A stretch of 64,000 nucleotides of DNA. Origin: Hoplostethus atlanticus (Eukaryota > Chordata > Actinopteri > Trachichthyiformes > Trachichthyidae). A model generated the notes under the pieces. That model was not told the DNA's origin. It did no database searches and worked only from the letters and a program-made list of their open reading frames with translations. How positions within the stretch are numbered: the stretch's first letter is position 1; the number at the start of each line of letters is the position of its first letter. The DNA lies in assembly GCA_034670405.1 (NCBI GenBank), contig JAXDDX010000024.1:4672501-4736500 (forward strand). Direction: 5' to 3'. Shown piece by piece: positions 13,978 to 25,146 of this stretch. Position numbers and translations under genes: made by a program.

Positions 13978-14306
13978 ATATCTGTTCATACCTGTCTTCT
14001 TAAACTGGTTCTATATTTATATTGCGTTCCTCCTGCTTTGGCAACGTAGATGCACATTACCACGCCAATAAATCTTATTTCTCACGACACAAACTACAAA
14101 CAAGTGGATCAGCAGACAGATATTCCACCTCTCTCTGCAGTTCATATTGACAGTCCACACAGAAGAAGTCCCACAGCCCCGCAACAAGAAGGGGAAGCAT
14201 TTTAGCGCTACACAAAAACAGAGCTAAACAAATGCTTTTTGCTCTGTGTGTGTGTGTGCTCCATCTTGGAGCCATAAAGCAGAACAGAGAGTGGGAGTCA
14301 GGAGAT

Positions 14307-14359
14307 GGGGAGGGGAGGGGAGGGGAGGGGAAGGGAGGGGAGGGGAAGGGAGGGGAGGC
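14307..14359 (+). repeat. GGGGA purine minisatellite
   Basis: Ten or so copies of GGGGA/GGGAA. The G-runs could form a four-stranded structure on the plus strand. Confidence 0.93.
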
Positions 14360-15060
14360 AGGGTTGTGGCAAACCAAAATCCTTCTCTCCTCTCATCCAT
14401 TTGATTTTTTCCCCCTCTCCTCTGTAATAGGCTAAAGGCCTTGAGGAAAAAGGCCAGAGAAAAGCATTATTTATAAAGATGACCTGGAACAGAGGTTTCA
14501 AATGCTCTCCTCGTTCCCCTCACACACACACACACACACACACACGGATGAACACGCAACTTGCAGGCCTTTCATCTCAACATGGTCGGGATTCCAGAGG
14601 CAGAACCATATGAATTATATATCGGCTTATATCCCTGCAGAGCCCATGTAGTTTGTTTTCAGGGGAGAAAAGCTAAACCCCTCCCGTCAAACGGTAACGC
14701 TACAAAACAGCTCACAAATAAACCTCCGTGTCCATCACGATTTTCAGATGGTCATCAAATCTACCGCGTGGCAAGCAAGAGAACCGTGTGCTGCAGAGCC
14801 AGTTTGTCAGGAGCGCCAAATCCTAAATGAGAAATCCACGTGGTGCCCCCTAGCTGGCTCTGGATCAGCCTGATTACTTTGGGCTGACTGCAGCAGATCA
14901 ACATAATCCCCAAATAGTGGAGAAGTACATGGAGCGACCATGTAGTCCGCTGCAACGTGGTGAGACGACGCGGGCGCTGTGCATTTTGTTCGTGTTTAGG
15001 GGAAGGAAGCACGTGTGTGAGTACATATGCAAGCAAGTCTATGTCTGTTTGCAAAAGCCA

Positions 15061-15100
<40 letters not shown>

Positions 15101-15523
15101 CAGAGGCAGAGCATGCTGGGTTTTATAATCAGGATTCAGGGATCACCTTTATCCCCTGTCATCAGTCAGACCTGCCCTGAAGCTCACAAACAGCAGAGAG
15201 AGGAGGGGTGGGAGGGGATGAAGGGACAGATGAGGACACGGGGAAGGTGGTGTCTGCAAAAAAGGAAAAAAAAAACTAGAAGAAACAGTGATGCGTCTTG
15301 ATAAACTGGAGAATGGGTGAGACAGACTGAGAGAGAGACGGATTGACCAGGCGAATGTGTCATGTGTGTTTTTGTACCCATCAATATGAGTGTGTGTGTG
15401 TGTGAATACACAGTGCCAGCATGAGCACACAGCAGGTCTCATTTCCTGATTCCCGGGTCCGACGCTGGTTTCCCTTTGAGCGCCGAGCCCGCAATGACAT
15501 CAGCTTCCGCCAACACACCAGCC

Positions 15524-15537
15524 GTCGCCATGGCACC
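15524..15537 (+). promoter_or_regulatory. Near-consensus RFX X-box
   Basis: GTCGCCATGGCACC differs from the consensus at one base of the second half-site. Confidence 0.3.
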
Positions 15538-15615
15538 GCACAAAGACATTTCTGGCCCAGAGGGAGGGGGAGCATCATGCTTGACACATTCGCCCATTAT
15601 AGAAGGGATCGCTAC

Positions 15616-15654
15616 CCTCCTCCTCCTCCTCCTCCTCCTCCTCCTCCTCCTCCT
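15616..15654. repeat. (CCT)n microsatellite
   Basis: About 12 CCT units. Confidence 0.95.
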
Positions 15655-15992
15655 TCTCGATTGGTGTTTGTACAGCCGCCCGCTCTGTTTACCAGACCAT
15701 CAAAGAGCTCTCCCGACTCCCATGGTTATAGTGCCCTGGGTCTGGCCCGCTCTCTATATCTGTTTTAGCGTCAGAGCCTCTCTCTCTTTCCACTAATGGC
15801 TCCTGCTATCCATTTAGGCCATTTGAAATCTTTCTTCCTCAGTCCTCTGTTTCTCTAAGACTGCCACCCCCCTCTCTCTCTCTCTCTCTCTCTCCTTGTC
15901 AAATGGAGCCATGACTCCAAGGGCAAAATTCCCAGCAAAGAAGTGACCACCCACTGTGCTTTGTCCCACTCTTTGCCCTAACGGACAGAAGG

Positions 15993-16030
<38 letters not shown>

Positions 16031-17283
16031 AGCATCTCTGGAGCATGAAGGGCAGGGGTAAACAAAAGGAGTTATCTTCATAAAAACCTGCTCCATGCTC
16101 CTCTAATTGGACAAGTTGTTAGAGATGTGGCAGGTACTGTTCCGAAGTGTGATCCTTTTTTTTTTTCACTAGCAACCAAAGTGAGAAATCTGAGGAAAAC
16201 CAACTGATTATAAAACTGCTTTGTTTATTCAGACTTGTGCTTCAGTACTCAAGGAACTGGCACTAACCCCTGCTACCTCTCTCACCTCCACGTCTGGACC
16301 TCTTCCTCTCCAGTGTGGTGGAACTGAGATGAATCAATATTCTCTATGAGAACAGATCAAATGAAGTTAGTGGGATCCTAATTTGTGACCATAATTACTT
16401 CTGAAGCAACTGCTAATGCCCCTCTCCCTCAACTCGGACCACTGTGGCTAACACTACAATCACTGCCAGAGTGAATTATTCAGACGGATCCCCAATACCA
16501 TTACAATAATTGGGTCACTTGGCTTAGCTGAGGCGGTTTTAGATGGATATGAATGCCACAAGATATACAGAAGGAATGAAAAGGCTCAGTAAAACACAGC
16601 AGAAGCTCCACTGTGTTGCTACAGGACTGCAACAGCCTAACCACACTTGTCAATATACTCTTCGGAAAAAACCTATGTAGTTAAGAGCGATATTAAAAGG
16701 GATACATCACTCTATCATGCTTAACAATACTTTAGGCTTTGACAATTTGCGATGTTTCACTCAGTGGCCAACGGGAAATGCCTCAACTGCCAGCTGGAGT
16801 TTGCACGACAGATTGGCATGAATGCTGTTTGTGGCTATCGGCCTACATTGGTCTCTTATGAAAACGTCTCAACTTAATTGGCTTGGAGGATGTTTGAGAA
16901 AGGTGCTACCATAGCTGAATGTCTGTACACAGATTCCCACCAGGTGTTTCTGTACGAATATTATGTAAAACAGGTTTATCCAGCGAGGATATTTCACTCC
17001 GTTTATCCTAAACGGTGTCCTCGAGCGTTACGAATTCAGTCTACAACTCCCTTGATTGTGCAGACAACGACACTGTGTGTAAATCTAAATCTTCGCTCGA
17101 AGCTAAAACTGTGGCTTTTACCTGCTTGTCTCTGTACCTGCTCACCTTTACACAACTTGAATGGCTCTTGCTGGCAGGCAGGCTTCTGCTCTGGCAACCT
17201 CTCTCCCTCTAGTGGCCGAAAATGGAACAACGACCTCCACCCAGATTCTAGATGATGTCATCTCATCATGCAGCATTTGTCAC

Positions 17284-17289
17284 TTTATT
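17284..17289 (-). terminator. Probable TNFSF13B polyadenylation signal
   Basis: AATAAA on the minus strand about 615 bases after the TGA at 17904. I see no better hexamer on this strand between them. It implies a 3' UTR of roughly 0.6 kb (17903 to about 17265). Inferred from the hexamer and its position only. Confidence 0.5.
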
Positions 17290-17903
17290 GCATCTGAATT
17301 TTCATATTAAAAAGGAAATATACATGTAAAGATGAATCACACTATAGCCTTCAGATGTTAATGTAAATCCAGGCTGTTCTTGTTTATGTTCCAATAGCTA
17401 CAAAATAAAGCATATGAAAGGGATAAACGTCATATTTCTCTGACACGATGGTGTTGATACATGCAGGAGGAAAGAAATCATCACTATATTCACTGATTAT
17501 TGATAATTTCATTTACAAGGGAACAACAATGATTTATAGATTTCACACAATGGGGCAATTTTCAGCGGTTTGCGTTAGATTGTGGTAGAAATAAACACAA
17601 AAAGCTGTATATAACAAGGGTTATGCATTGTGTATGAACAAGGCTGATGCCATGCCCTCCTCTTCATATCACCCCAAGCTGATCAAGCTAAAACCACCAA
17701 ATAACCATCAATACGTTCAAGAGTCACATAGTCTATCATTCAGCCAGTTCCAAAAATGGCTGCTTCTTGTATCCGTGTAAGAGCAGCCAAATTCAGACAG
17801 AATCACCAGCATTGTGCCTTGCTCCTCACAGCCTTCCCATAACGGCCAGAACAGCATCCCCGCAGTAGAGACCCAGTTCAAGTCCAAGGTGAGGCGACAC
17901 AGT

Positions 17904-20207
17904 TCAAGCCAGCTTGACAGCCCCCAGGAAGGTGGACTCTCCAACCAGGGACACATTGGCTGTGGGACGGCCAACCAGCAGCTCCAAGTGGTCCCCAACC
18001 TCCAGCTTCACAATACCTTCAGGAGGGACGCAACAGAATACTTAAGCCATGTTCTTTCACACAAAGCTATTAGAGAAATGCATCATCCATATCCAACCAT
18101 AGAGACATTCACATACAACCACACCACACGTACACACACACAATTTAGAGTGGGACTGAAAGGGAAAACATACCGATTCACCTTCTGTAACAGCTGCCAT
18201 AAAAAGGGCAAACATAGTTTGATATACACAAGAACACAGGCTCACCCCCCGTGTAGCAGGTGTTGAAAGGGTATTCAGGGTTCATGTTCTGGATGCAGCG
18301 GAACAGGACAACATTCGGAGGCTCGTCTCCCACCACGTTCCTCTTCCACCGGATCACCAAATGGCCCATGATAAACTCCTTGTCCTTGTAGAACACCTGA
18401 GCAGACGGGGACACAGGGATGCATCTATGATCTAGGTCTGATCCTGACATGGGTCTTAACATACATCCAGCTGGACACAATGATTCCTATCAAAAGGTTT
18501 TCTCAAAGGTTGGGTGTTATATATATGAATGAACTGCAACTATTTTACCTTTTTTATCTCATATTATTTGAAGGTCTGTCAGCAGACTGCAAGCACGGAT
18601 AAATTTAGCACACCGTTTTTGTGCACTGTTCTTCTCATTTATAAAATCTGGTGATTGGCACGCAAGCCAGCAGCACCCCTCGGTGTCAAGACCGCGTAAT
18701 GACAGCAGAGAAACCTACCTGACCGTAGACAAAGTAGAAGCCGTCCTCTCTGACCAGCATACTGTCTCCCTGTACCTCCAGGGCAGAGCCTCTCCTCAGC
18801 CCCGCTTGCCAGGGGATACCCGTGTGTGGCCGCGAATCATAATCTAATCAAAGACATGATATTATAAGACCGAGCAAGTCAAAGCACCCAAAGGCCACCA
18901 TCTGCTCCAAGAGTGGGCCTGTTTGTTTGTTGTTGCTTGGTGTTTCACAAGCAAATGGAAGTTGTTAATGTAGGATGTAGGATTTTAGGATGTATTCAGA
19001 TTTCATAGGAGCAGAAAAATGGCAGGAATGGATGATTTTCGATGAAGGGTGATGAGGGGTATACGTGAATGCAAACTAGCAAAACCCATCTGAAAACTAA
19101 ATTGAAATCATTTTAAATACAATTTCATATGGAATAAAACATAAAGCAAATCACTAAACTATACTGTACTGATACTGTACCTTTCCCAAAGGTTTTCCTG
19201 CTGCTGTTTGGCATCATCTGCAGGCAAGGCTGAGATACTGGGACAAAGAGAAGTTCAGAGATGTTAAAAGGTCGGTCAGCGGGTCCCCAGTGGTCTTCAC
19301 ATTGCTCAGATGACTTATCGTGTTCTGTTCATCGACACGCCACCAGGTCCAGCTATGAACAGCGCAGTGTTAAGGCTCTAGAGCATTATTTTACCACACC
19401 ATCCGAACATCTCAGACAGCCACTGGGACATAAACCCAGACAAATTACACACACCGCAGCTGATGAGTCCTTGACACAGCATGACGGCCGGGCACAGTGG
19501 TATGGGAAGAGGAAATGGGTGAAGTTTTAGAGCTTAGTCACTGTGATATCCACTTTTATGGGATTACTCAATCTTGTTGCAATGTGGCCAATGGTAGTGC
19601 AAACCCCACCCAGGGGGCTGGTATGGTGCTGTGCTGTTTCTACTGCACTTTCTGCATTGCTGTTTCTTACCTAATCTTTCTGTTTCTCTCCTCTTCCTGT
19701 CGAAAGAAAGGACAGACTGAGACTCCGGTCGGTCCGCGGGCTCTGAGCTGCCTCTCCTGCTGCTCATCTGCTCCAAGGTCTTGACAAACAGAACATAGTA
19801 CTTGGAAAAGCAGCACCTTCTGGTTCATGTGATATTAAATGTATTGAGTTCACAGCCCTGTGTGTGTCCTGTGCTCGTAAATGCAGGTGTGGTGTTTGTT
19901 ATGTCCCTAGGGGCTAGTTGTCTCTCACCTGGCCTCCATGCATGGCCTCTTGTCGCTCCCCTGTCCTGTGACAGACGTCTGATTTGAGCCCCTCTACCTC
20001 AGCTCTGAGAGCCAGCAGTTGGTATAAGGACAGGGCTGAAAGGGAGGAGGAGGTGACAGCAGCCAGGGTCAGCAGGAGCACTGGCCAGGACAGCCTCCCT
20101 TCGCCTGGCCTTTGTCCAGTCCCGAGCTCCACAACTGTAGACGCTGCCATCGCAGGGCCCAGGCAGTCTCCTGAGAACTCACACTGGGAGCATGGCCGGT
20201 CCTGCAT
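17904..20207 (-). CDS. tnfsf13b: TNFSF13B (BAFF/BLyS), TNF-family B-cell survival cytokine, six coding exons
   Basis: Exons on the minus strand, 5' to 3': 20207-19929, 19779-19671, 19237-19181, 18843-18719, 18396-18246, 18016-17904 (TGA). All borders are GT/AG and the phases join without error into 277 residues. Residues 41-66 form a signal-anchor membrane segment (type II). A furin site RKRR is at 121-124. The TNF-homology domain runs from about 131 to the end and includes SQPCLQMM, IPWQAGLRRGSALE, GFYFVYGQV, MGHLVIR, LFRCIQNMNPEYPFNTCY and FLGAVKLA. Cys224 and Cys237 have the spacing of the human BAFF disulfide. NSS at 140 and NVS at 261 are possible glycosylation sites. The start ATG is fixed by an in-frame TAG directly upstream. 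Introns are short (149-433 bases). By family knowledge, the released trimer binds BAFF-R, TACI and BCMA. Its place beside ABHD13 on the same strand matches other vertebrates and argues against APRIL or BALM. Read from sequence; exon 3 (57 bases) is the shortest and least certain. Confidence 0.95.
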
Positions 20208-20454
20208 CTATCCTACACAGCCTCTCCTCTGACGGACTTAGTCCTGGGCTGGCAATGCTGGAGGTTTGCTTTTCTGAATCAATGTTTTTTTAGTAGATCC
20301 TGTAGTTTTCTCTCAATTCTTGCCTTGGACATTCACTCATTTCCTTAACTCTTGTTGTCGTTTCGTCCGTCTGCACCCTGTTCCAGGGTTCAGTCTGAGT
20401 AACTGCGCACACTGAATACACTACACAGAAGGGCAAAGCCGCCCAACAGCTTCC

Positions 20455-20500
20455 CCTCTAATCTTCCGCTCAGCTAACCACACTCACTGCTTCCTGCTTG
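20455..20500 (-). promoter_or_regulatory. ETS-RUNX-ETS motif cluster upstream of TNFSF13B
   Basis: On the minus strand, about 260-290 bases before the TNFSF13B start codon, a GCAGGAAG element (20491-20498), a TGTGGTT element (20477-20483) and a GCGGAAG element (20463-20469) lie within 36 bases. GGAA cores are the ETS/PU.1 site and TGTGGTT is the RUNX site, a pairing common in leukocyte promoters. The motifs are visible; the function is inferred and the transcription start is not known. Confidence 0.35.
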
Positions 20501-20899
20501 ACCAGCGACCCAGACACACCTCTCTCTCTCCTGCTCTCCATCTCAAAGTCACAGTGGGTACAGCTGGTAACCCACAGGCACAACTCCAGCCAAAGATATG
20601 AGTCACATTATTGTATGGGGACGTATGGGGAGACATGTCAAACTGCGAAGGAGGAACTATATTATGAATGAATCCATTATATTTGAATTACACAGCTACA
20701 GAGGAAATGTACTGGAAAAAAAGGAAGTGCAAAAATCCACTTTGAACAGCAAGATAACTTCACTTTTTATATTCCCAGAACATAAAAAGTGAAGTAGTGG
20801 TAATGATCACATTTAGCACCAAGTGATTAATACAAATATGGAACTACACAATTGGTTGACTAAATAGAGTTATGTTAAAAACTAAAAAAACATCATACT

Positions 20900-23311
20900 G
20901 CTAGCTGAATTTAATATATTAATTTATTGCATGTTACTGTACAGAAAATAGAAAGTGAAAATGTGTGCTTAGAAAACAAGTTGACATTTTTGTTTTGACA
21001 GTTTTGAAATAGAAAAGAAACACATCCAACTCTTGACGTATGGAACATTACCAATTGCTTCATACAGAAGGAAATAGACAATGACCCTTAAGTTTGACTG
21101 TTCAGACACCCCCTCTACATTTCCAGTGAGTGTTCACGAGTTCTCATCCTGTTATCAGACATATTGCTATCAAGCTCTGGACAGTTTCAAAATGGACCGA
21201 CAAGTCACTGCAGATGTACACAGATTACGTCAACACTGTAGGGGATCATTATAGCGATGTACCAGACTCTTGTACATGATTGCATGCCACCTTGCAACTT
21301 GTAAAATGTAAATCATGCCATCACTCTCCACCCACATTCATTCCCCTCTAGTCAGGAACATGTGAACAAATAAATGTGCTATGGTCCATTTGCACCATAC
21401 CTAGCAAACTGATTTATTTTTGAAAAATAGAAGAAAAAGACACATTCAGTTCCATTTTTCTATATAAGGGTCTAGATGATTAACAATACATTTGGCTAGG
21501 ACAAAAACCCAGTATTCCATCAGAAAAGTATTTTTAGGTCAGCCACCAAACAATGCATCAAGCAAATGACGTCTAGCCCCTGCCATCCTTTCAGAAACAG
21601 AGAGATGGTGCAATGCAAGCTAATGTCAAAAGCTAAGAGTGTGTAAAGCAAAGCGTGCAAAATTTCGAAAGCTGCATACACTCACATGGTCAGTTTCAGA
21701 CTGTACAATAAGAGGGTGAAAAAACAATAAAATGTAATGAACTCAATGCATTTGGTATTATACATAAAAGCCTGAAGCTGCTCCAGTAGCTGTTGACTCA
21801 GACTATGGACTCAAACAATGTGCCACCAGTGAACCAAGTCACAGGAAAAAACCAAACAATCTACACATTTCCCATAAAGCACACTGGTTAGTTTATACCC
21901 ACACTGTACATTGATGTAGTAACCTAGACTGTAGTTTAAGTTGCTATCACATTTACGCAGAAATTAATTTGGTGTTTTAATGTTTGTTGTATTTTGTTTA
22001 GCATACAGTATCAGATATGGCTGCTGATGCTAAGCAAATCTCTGTTGAGTGTGTCTGAATGGCTTTGATACCACTGCAGTGCAGTGTGCTGCATTTGGAG
22101 AGCGAGACCAGATAACAGTGTTTTGTTCCTCTAGCTCGACTCCAACCACTGGAAGACATGCAGGAAAGGTTAATTAGCTCGTTAAAAGCCCTCCAAGCGA
22201 GTAAAGCCGAGAACCTAGCCCCCTCAACTTAACAATTATGATGCTGATAATAGATCACAAATAATCCTACCATTTAGAAAAACCACAGGTCAGATTTAAA
22301 TCCCTAACTGCAAACCAAAAACAGCACAAACTCTCCATGCCAAACTCACTGGGTGGTGAGCTGCTCAATAGCAGACTAGCTGGCTAGCTAGCTGTGTTTT
22401 GTCAGGAGAGTGTGCAGTTCATTCCAACAGTGTAGAAAGAAAAGAAGGTTGATTGAGTATAAGTTTTTTCTACTCTAAGACATAACTTATGTGACGTGGG
22501 GATGTGTGGCAAACAATTCTTCTGATCATTTCATCTCAGCTAACAATTACTTTGTGTGGCTGAAAGTTTAATATTCAAATTCACAAGCTTCTACAAGTAT
22601 TTATCATAACCCAATTTCTGGCTGTCTTCAACAAATAAAACTTGCTCGGGTATAAATAGAAATCACTGTATTGTCATGACATGCCAAGCTGCTGCTCTGC
22701 TAACTATAGCTCAAAGATCTTGGACTGCACGATTCAACATTTAAGTGAATCGGAACATAACAGTGCAACGCATCAAGAGAAATATCTATTTATACCCATT
22801 ATCCGAGTCTTTGATTCTCATCTGTGTATCAGACAAACAATGACTACTTAACTTTAATTCCATTAGCAACATGTTTTCATTGAAATACTGCAGGTCTGCA
22901 TTAATTAATTTTGAATTAATTTTGATGTTTTAATGATTTTAATTCCTTTCAGTAGACCTTCTACAGCAGAGTCTTGTGGTGTGTCTTACAGTATGAGCAT
23001 GTATGCTCCTGCATCATTCATAAAAGGCCATATTCATGCATTCATAGCTGTAACAAAAATAATTTATGACGGCAATGTTATCCTCTCCCTAAACCTCATG
23101 AATACTCCATTAAATCAGTTATTTTTGTTCAATATGATACATTTACAGAAAGGTAAAAACAGTGAAACAAAATAGAAACTCAAGACAAAAGCATAGAAAA
23201 AAAATTTACATTCTGTCCAAACTCAATTAAGTCCATCCAATTAGTATCACCGACAGCCTTCACCTCTTCCAGCCCATAACCTAGTCAAGAGAATAATTTC
23301 CCTGACTTTTT
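20900..23311 (-). other. Probable long 3' UTR of ABHD13
   Basis: About 2.4 kb of AT-rich, unique sequence after the ABHD13 stop codon, free of microsatellites and of the repeats common elsewhere in the window. No coding frame is supported on either strand. Minus-strand AATAAA hexamers occur at 21413-21418 and 20923-20928. Mammalian ABHD13 has a long 3' UTR, so a transcript ending near 20.9 kb is plausible. The TNFSF13B promoter would lie just beyond, at 20210-20900. Confidence 0.45.
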
Positions 23312-24367
23312 TTAGATAATGGTGACGCTGGCAGAGGACTGGGCACTCTCTTCGTGGGCGTGGCTCTTCAGCAGGTCTTTAATAAACTGCTCCAGGGCAG
23401 CGAAGTAGCCCTGACACTGCCAGGTGTCGTTGTGTGTGCCCTCTGGGAAGATGGCCAGGCGTTTAGTCCGTGCAGGTGACAGCTCATACAGTTGTTTCAT
23501 CATTACTGGTGGAATGAGCTGGTCTGAAAGACCAGATACAAATAGTGAGGGCATGCGGCACAGTGCTACCTGCCGGTAGGACAGGAACTGGTTCCTGTAG
23601 CACCACAAGGGCAGCAGGCGCATGGGCAGGAAGGAGAAGAGCGTGGTTGCCATGTGGGGGATGCTGAGGAAGGTGTTTTCTACAATAATGGCTGCTACAC
23701 GGTGAGGGTTGGCTGACGCCAAGCGCACTGCCACAGCACCCCCTAGTGAGCGGCCAAATAGCACCACCTTGGTCTTGTCCAGATCAGGCCGGGTCATAAC
23801 ATAGTCCAGTGTAGCCTCTGCATCCAGGTACAGCCCATCCTCACTGGGCTCACCCTCACTCTTCCCATAGCCACGGTAGTCCACCAGCACCACATTGGCT
23901 TTCAGGTTGACTAGCATCAGCAGTGCATTGGGCACCCTGTGTCCAATATTGCCTGCATTACCATGGAAATACAGGATAGTGGGTGGTGCAGAGGAGGTGG
24001 GGCTGGCTTGATTGTTGGGGGCGACCCCAGGAGGGGTGTCTCCTCCTGTGTAGCGGAGCAGGATGAGGTTGAGTTTCAAGCCGTCCTTGGTGCGAATGTA
24101 CACATTCTCATGTGGGATTCCTGTTGGCATGGGAACATAGAGGCGAGAGGAGGAGGGTTGGTCTGGGAAATAGAGGAGCACATCCTGGAACTTGTAGAGG
24201 ATGCCCGCCACAGAAGCCAGGATGAGAGCCAGGAGAAAGAATCCTCCGTAGAGATGGAAGGTGAGGATGAGGGCCAGGAGGGAGATGCGACAGGCACCCC
24301 AAGACCAGGCGGCCAGAGCCAGGGTGCAGCACTCCACTGCTCCCCACAGCCTCCGGGGCTTCTCCAT
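23312..24367 (-). CDS. abhd13: ABHD13, membrane-anchored alpha/beta hydrolase domain protein
   Basis: One intact exon of 351 codons. A hydrophobic N-terminal segment at about residues 24-58 anchors it in a membrane. The alpha/beta hydrolase fold follows, with the oxyanion-loop motif HGNAGN at 135-140, the nucleophile elbow GRSLGG with Ser207, the acid Asp282 (GLSDQLIPP) and His312 (GTHND). Each triad residue is displaced by exactly 14 from the human positions as I recall them (193, 268, 298), and the protein is 14 residues longer than the 337-residue human one. The extra residues form a Pro/Ser/Thr-rich loop at about 108-129. The family is a putative serine hydrolase; its natural substrate is not established. 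It shares a strand with TNFSF13B, whose start lies 3.1 kb downstream. The ATG at 24367 lies 37 bases after a good splice acceptor, as expected if exon 1 is non-coding. Confidence 0.98.
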   Translation of the reverse strand: MEKPRRLWGAVECCTLALAAWSWGACRISLLALILTFHLYGGFFLLALILASVAGILYKFQDVLLYFPDQPSSSRLYVPMPTGIPHENVYIRTKDGLKLNLILLRYTGGDTPPGVAPNNQASPTSSAPPTILYFHGNAGNIGHRVPNALLMLVNLKANVVLVDYRGYGKSEGEPSEDGLYLDAEATLDYVMTRPDLDKTKVVLFGRSLGGAVAVRLASANPHRVAAIIVENTFLSIPHMATTLFSFLPMRLLPLWCYRNQFLSYRQVALCRMPSLFVSGLSDQLIPPVMMKQLYELSPARTKRLAIFPEGTHNDTWQCQGYFAALEQFIKDLLKSHAHEESAQSSASVTII

Positions 24368-24849
24368 GGCTACACACCAAAAGCTGAATCACACCACACA
24401 CACTCTGTAAACACAGGGATGACAGGAAATATACAGAGTACAAGGGGGATAAAGGGAGGGTGGTGGAGGATGGATGTGAATGATCCAGAAGAGAAGCATG
24501 TGAAAATCCAAAGAATATAAATGTTTACAGTTTCAGTGAGTCTATAAAGAAGTGACAAACAGAATATATATATTTTTAAATGTCCATGACAGACAGAACA
24601 TGCAATCCCATTTTTTTCAAAAGGATATTCTGTACAGACCAGTCTAATTGGTATAGGTTTAGTAACCACTGACATAAGGACATTTTGGTGCCTAAGAGAA
24701 GACTGAGATCAGACCTTTTTAAATAAATTAATAAGGGGGCTACATGTCATGTAATTTGGTACATTTAGTTATAGTACCTCTATTTAGAAGATACACACAA
24801 ATGTGATACAAGTCTAAAAATAAAAAGACAAGATAGTACCACTTACAAC

Positions 24850-24900
24850 TTCAATTCAATGCAAACTTTATTGTCCCGCAAGGGGAATCTGGTTTGCAGG
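24850..24900 (-). repeat. LINE/SINE 3' tail fragment
   Basis: Minus strand: CAGATTCCCCTTGCGGGACA, then ATAAAGTTTGCATTGAATTG. This is a common fish retroposon tail with the start of an (ATTGA)n end. Only the tail is visible. Confidence 0.5.
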
Positions 24901-25089
24901 CAGGGTTTAAAATTAAAACTCATGGTAAAAAGAGATTGAAAACAGATTGAAAACAAAGTGCTAAACAAAGATGATAATCGAGTGACAGCCCTTACCCAAT
25001 GGCCATCAAAAACTTGCAGCTCTTGACCCTTGACAGACAAATCTAACATCCTAATTCAGGCTTGAACCAAACGCTACTCACAGCTATTA

Positions 25090-25146
25090 CTAGATAGATA
25101 GATAGATAGATAGATACTTCATTGATCCCCGGGGGGGAAATTCTTG
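25090..25146 (-). repeat. LINE/SINE 3' tail with GATA tandem end
   Basis: Minus strand: AAGAATTTCCCCC, then GGGGATCAATGAAGTATC, then (TATC)n. The same tail type, without the tandem end, closes the SINE copies near 6.4 and 56.5 kb. It lies inside the presumed ABHD13 intron 1. Confidence 0.55.

Larger units (their letters stand above)
1..17283. other. Intergenic region downstream of TNFSF13B
   Basis: No coding exon is supported. In other vertebrates MYO16 lies beyond TNFSF13B on the same strand. I looked on the minus strand for its first coding exon (ankyrin repeats) and did not find it, so the gene presumably starts to the left of the window. The content is mostly (AC)n, (AG)n and homopolymer tracts between unique segments, with a SINE near 6.3 kb, a purine minisatellite near 14.3 kb and a unique motif-rich island at 10.39-10.81 kb. 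Confidence 0.7.

Noticed and set aside
1-17283. Possible MYO16 exons
   Set aside because: Expected by synteny, but no frame resembling its first coding exon or motor domain was found on the minus strand.
23939-24520. 193-codon plus-strand frame across ABHD13
   Set aside because: Antisense shadow of the conserved ABHD13 exon; no family resemblance.
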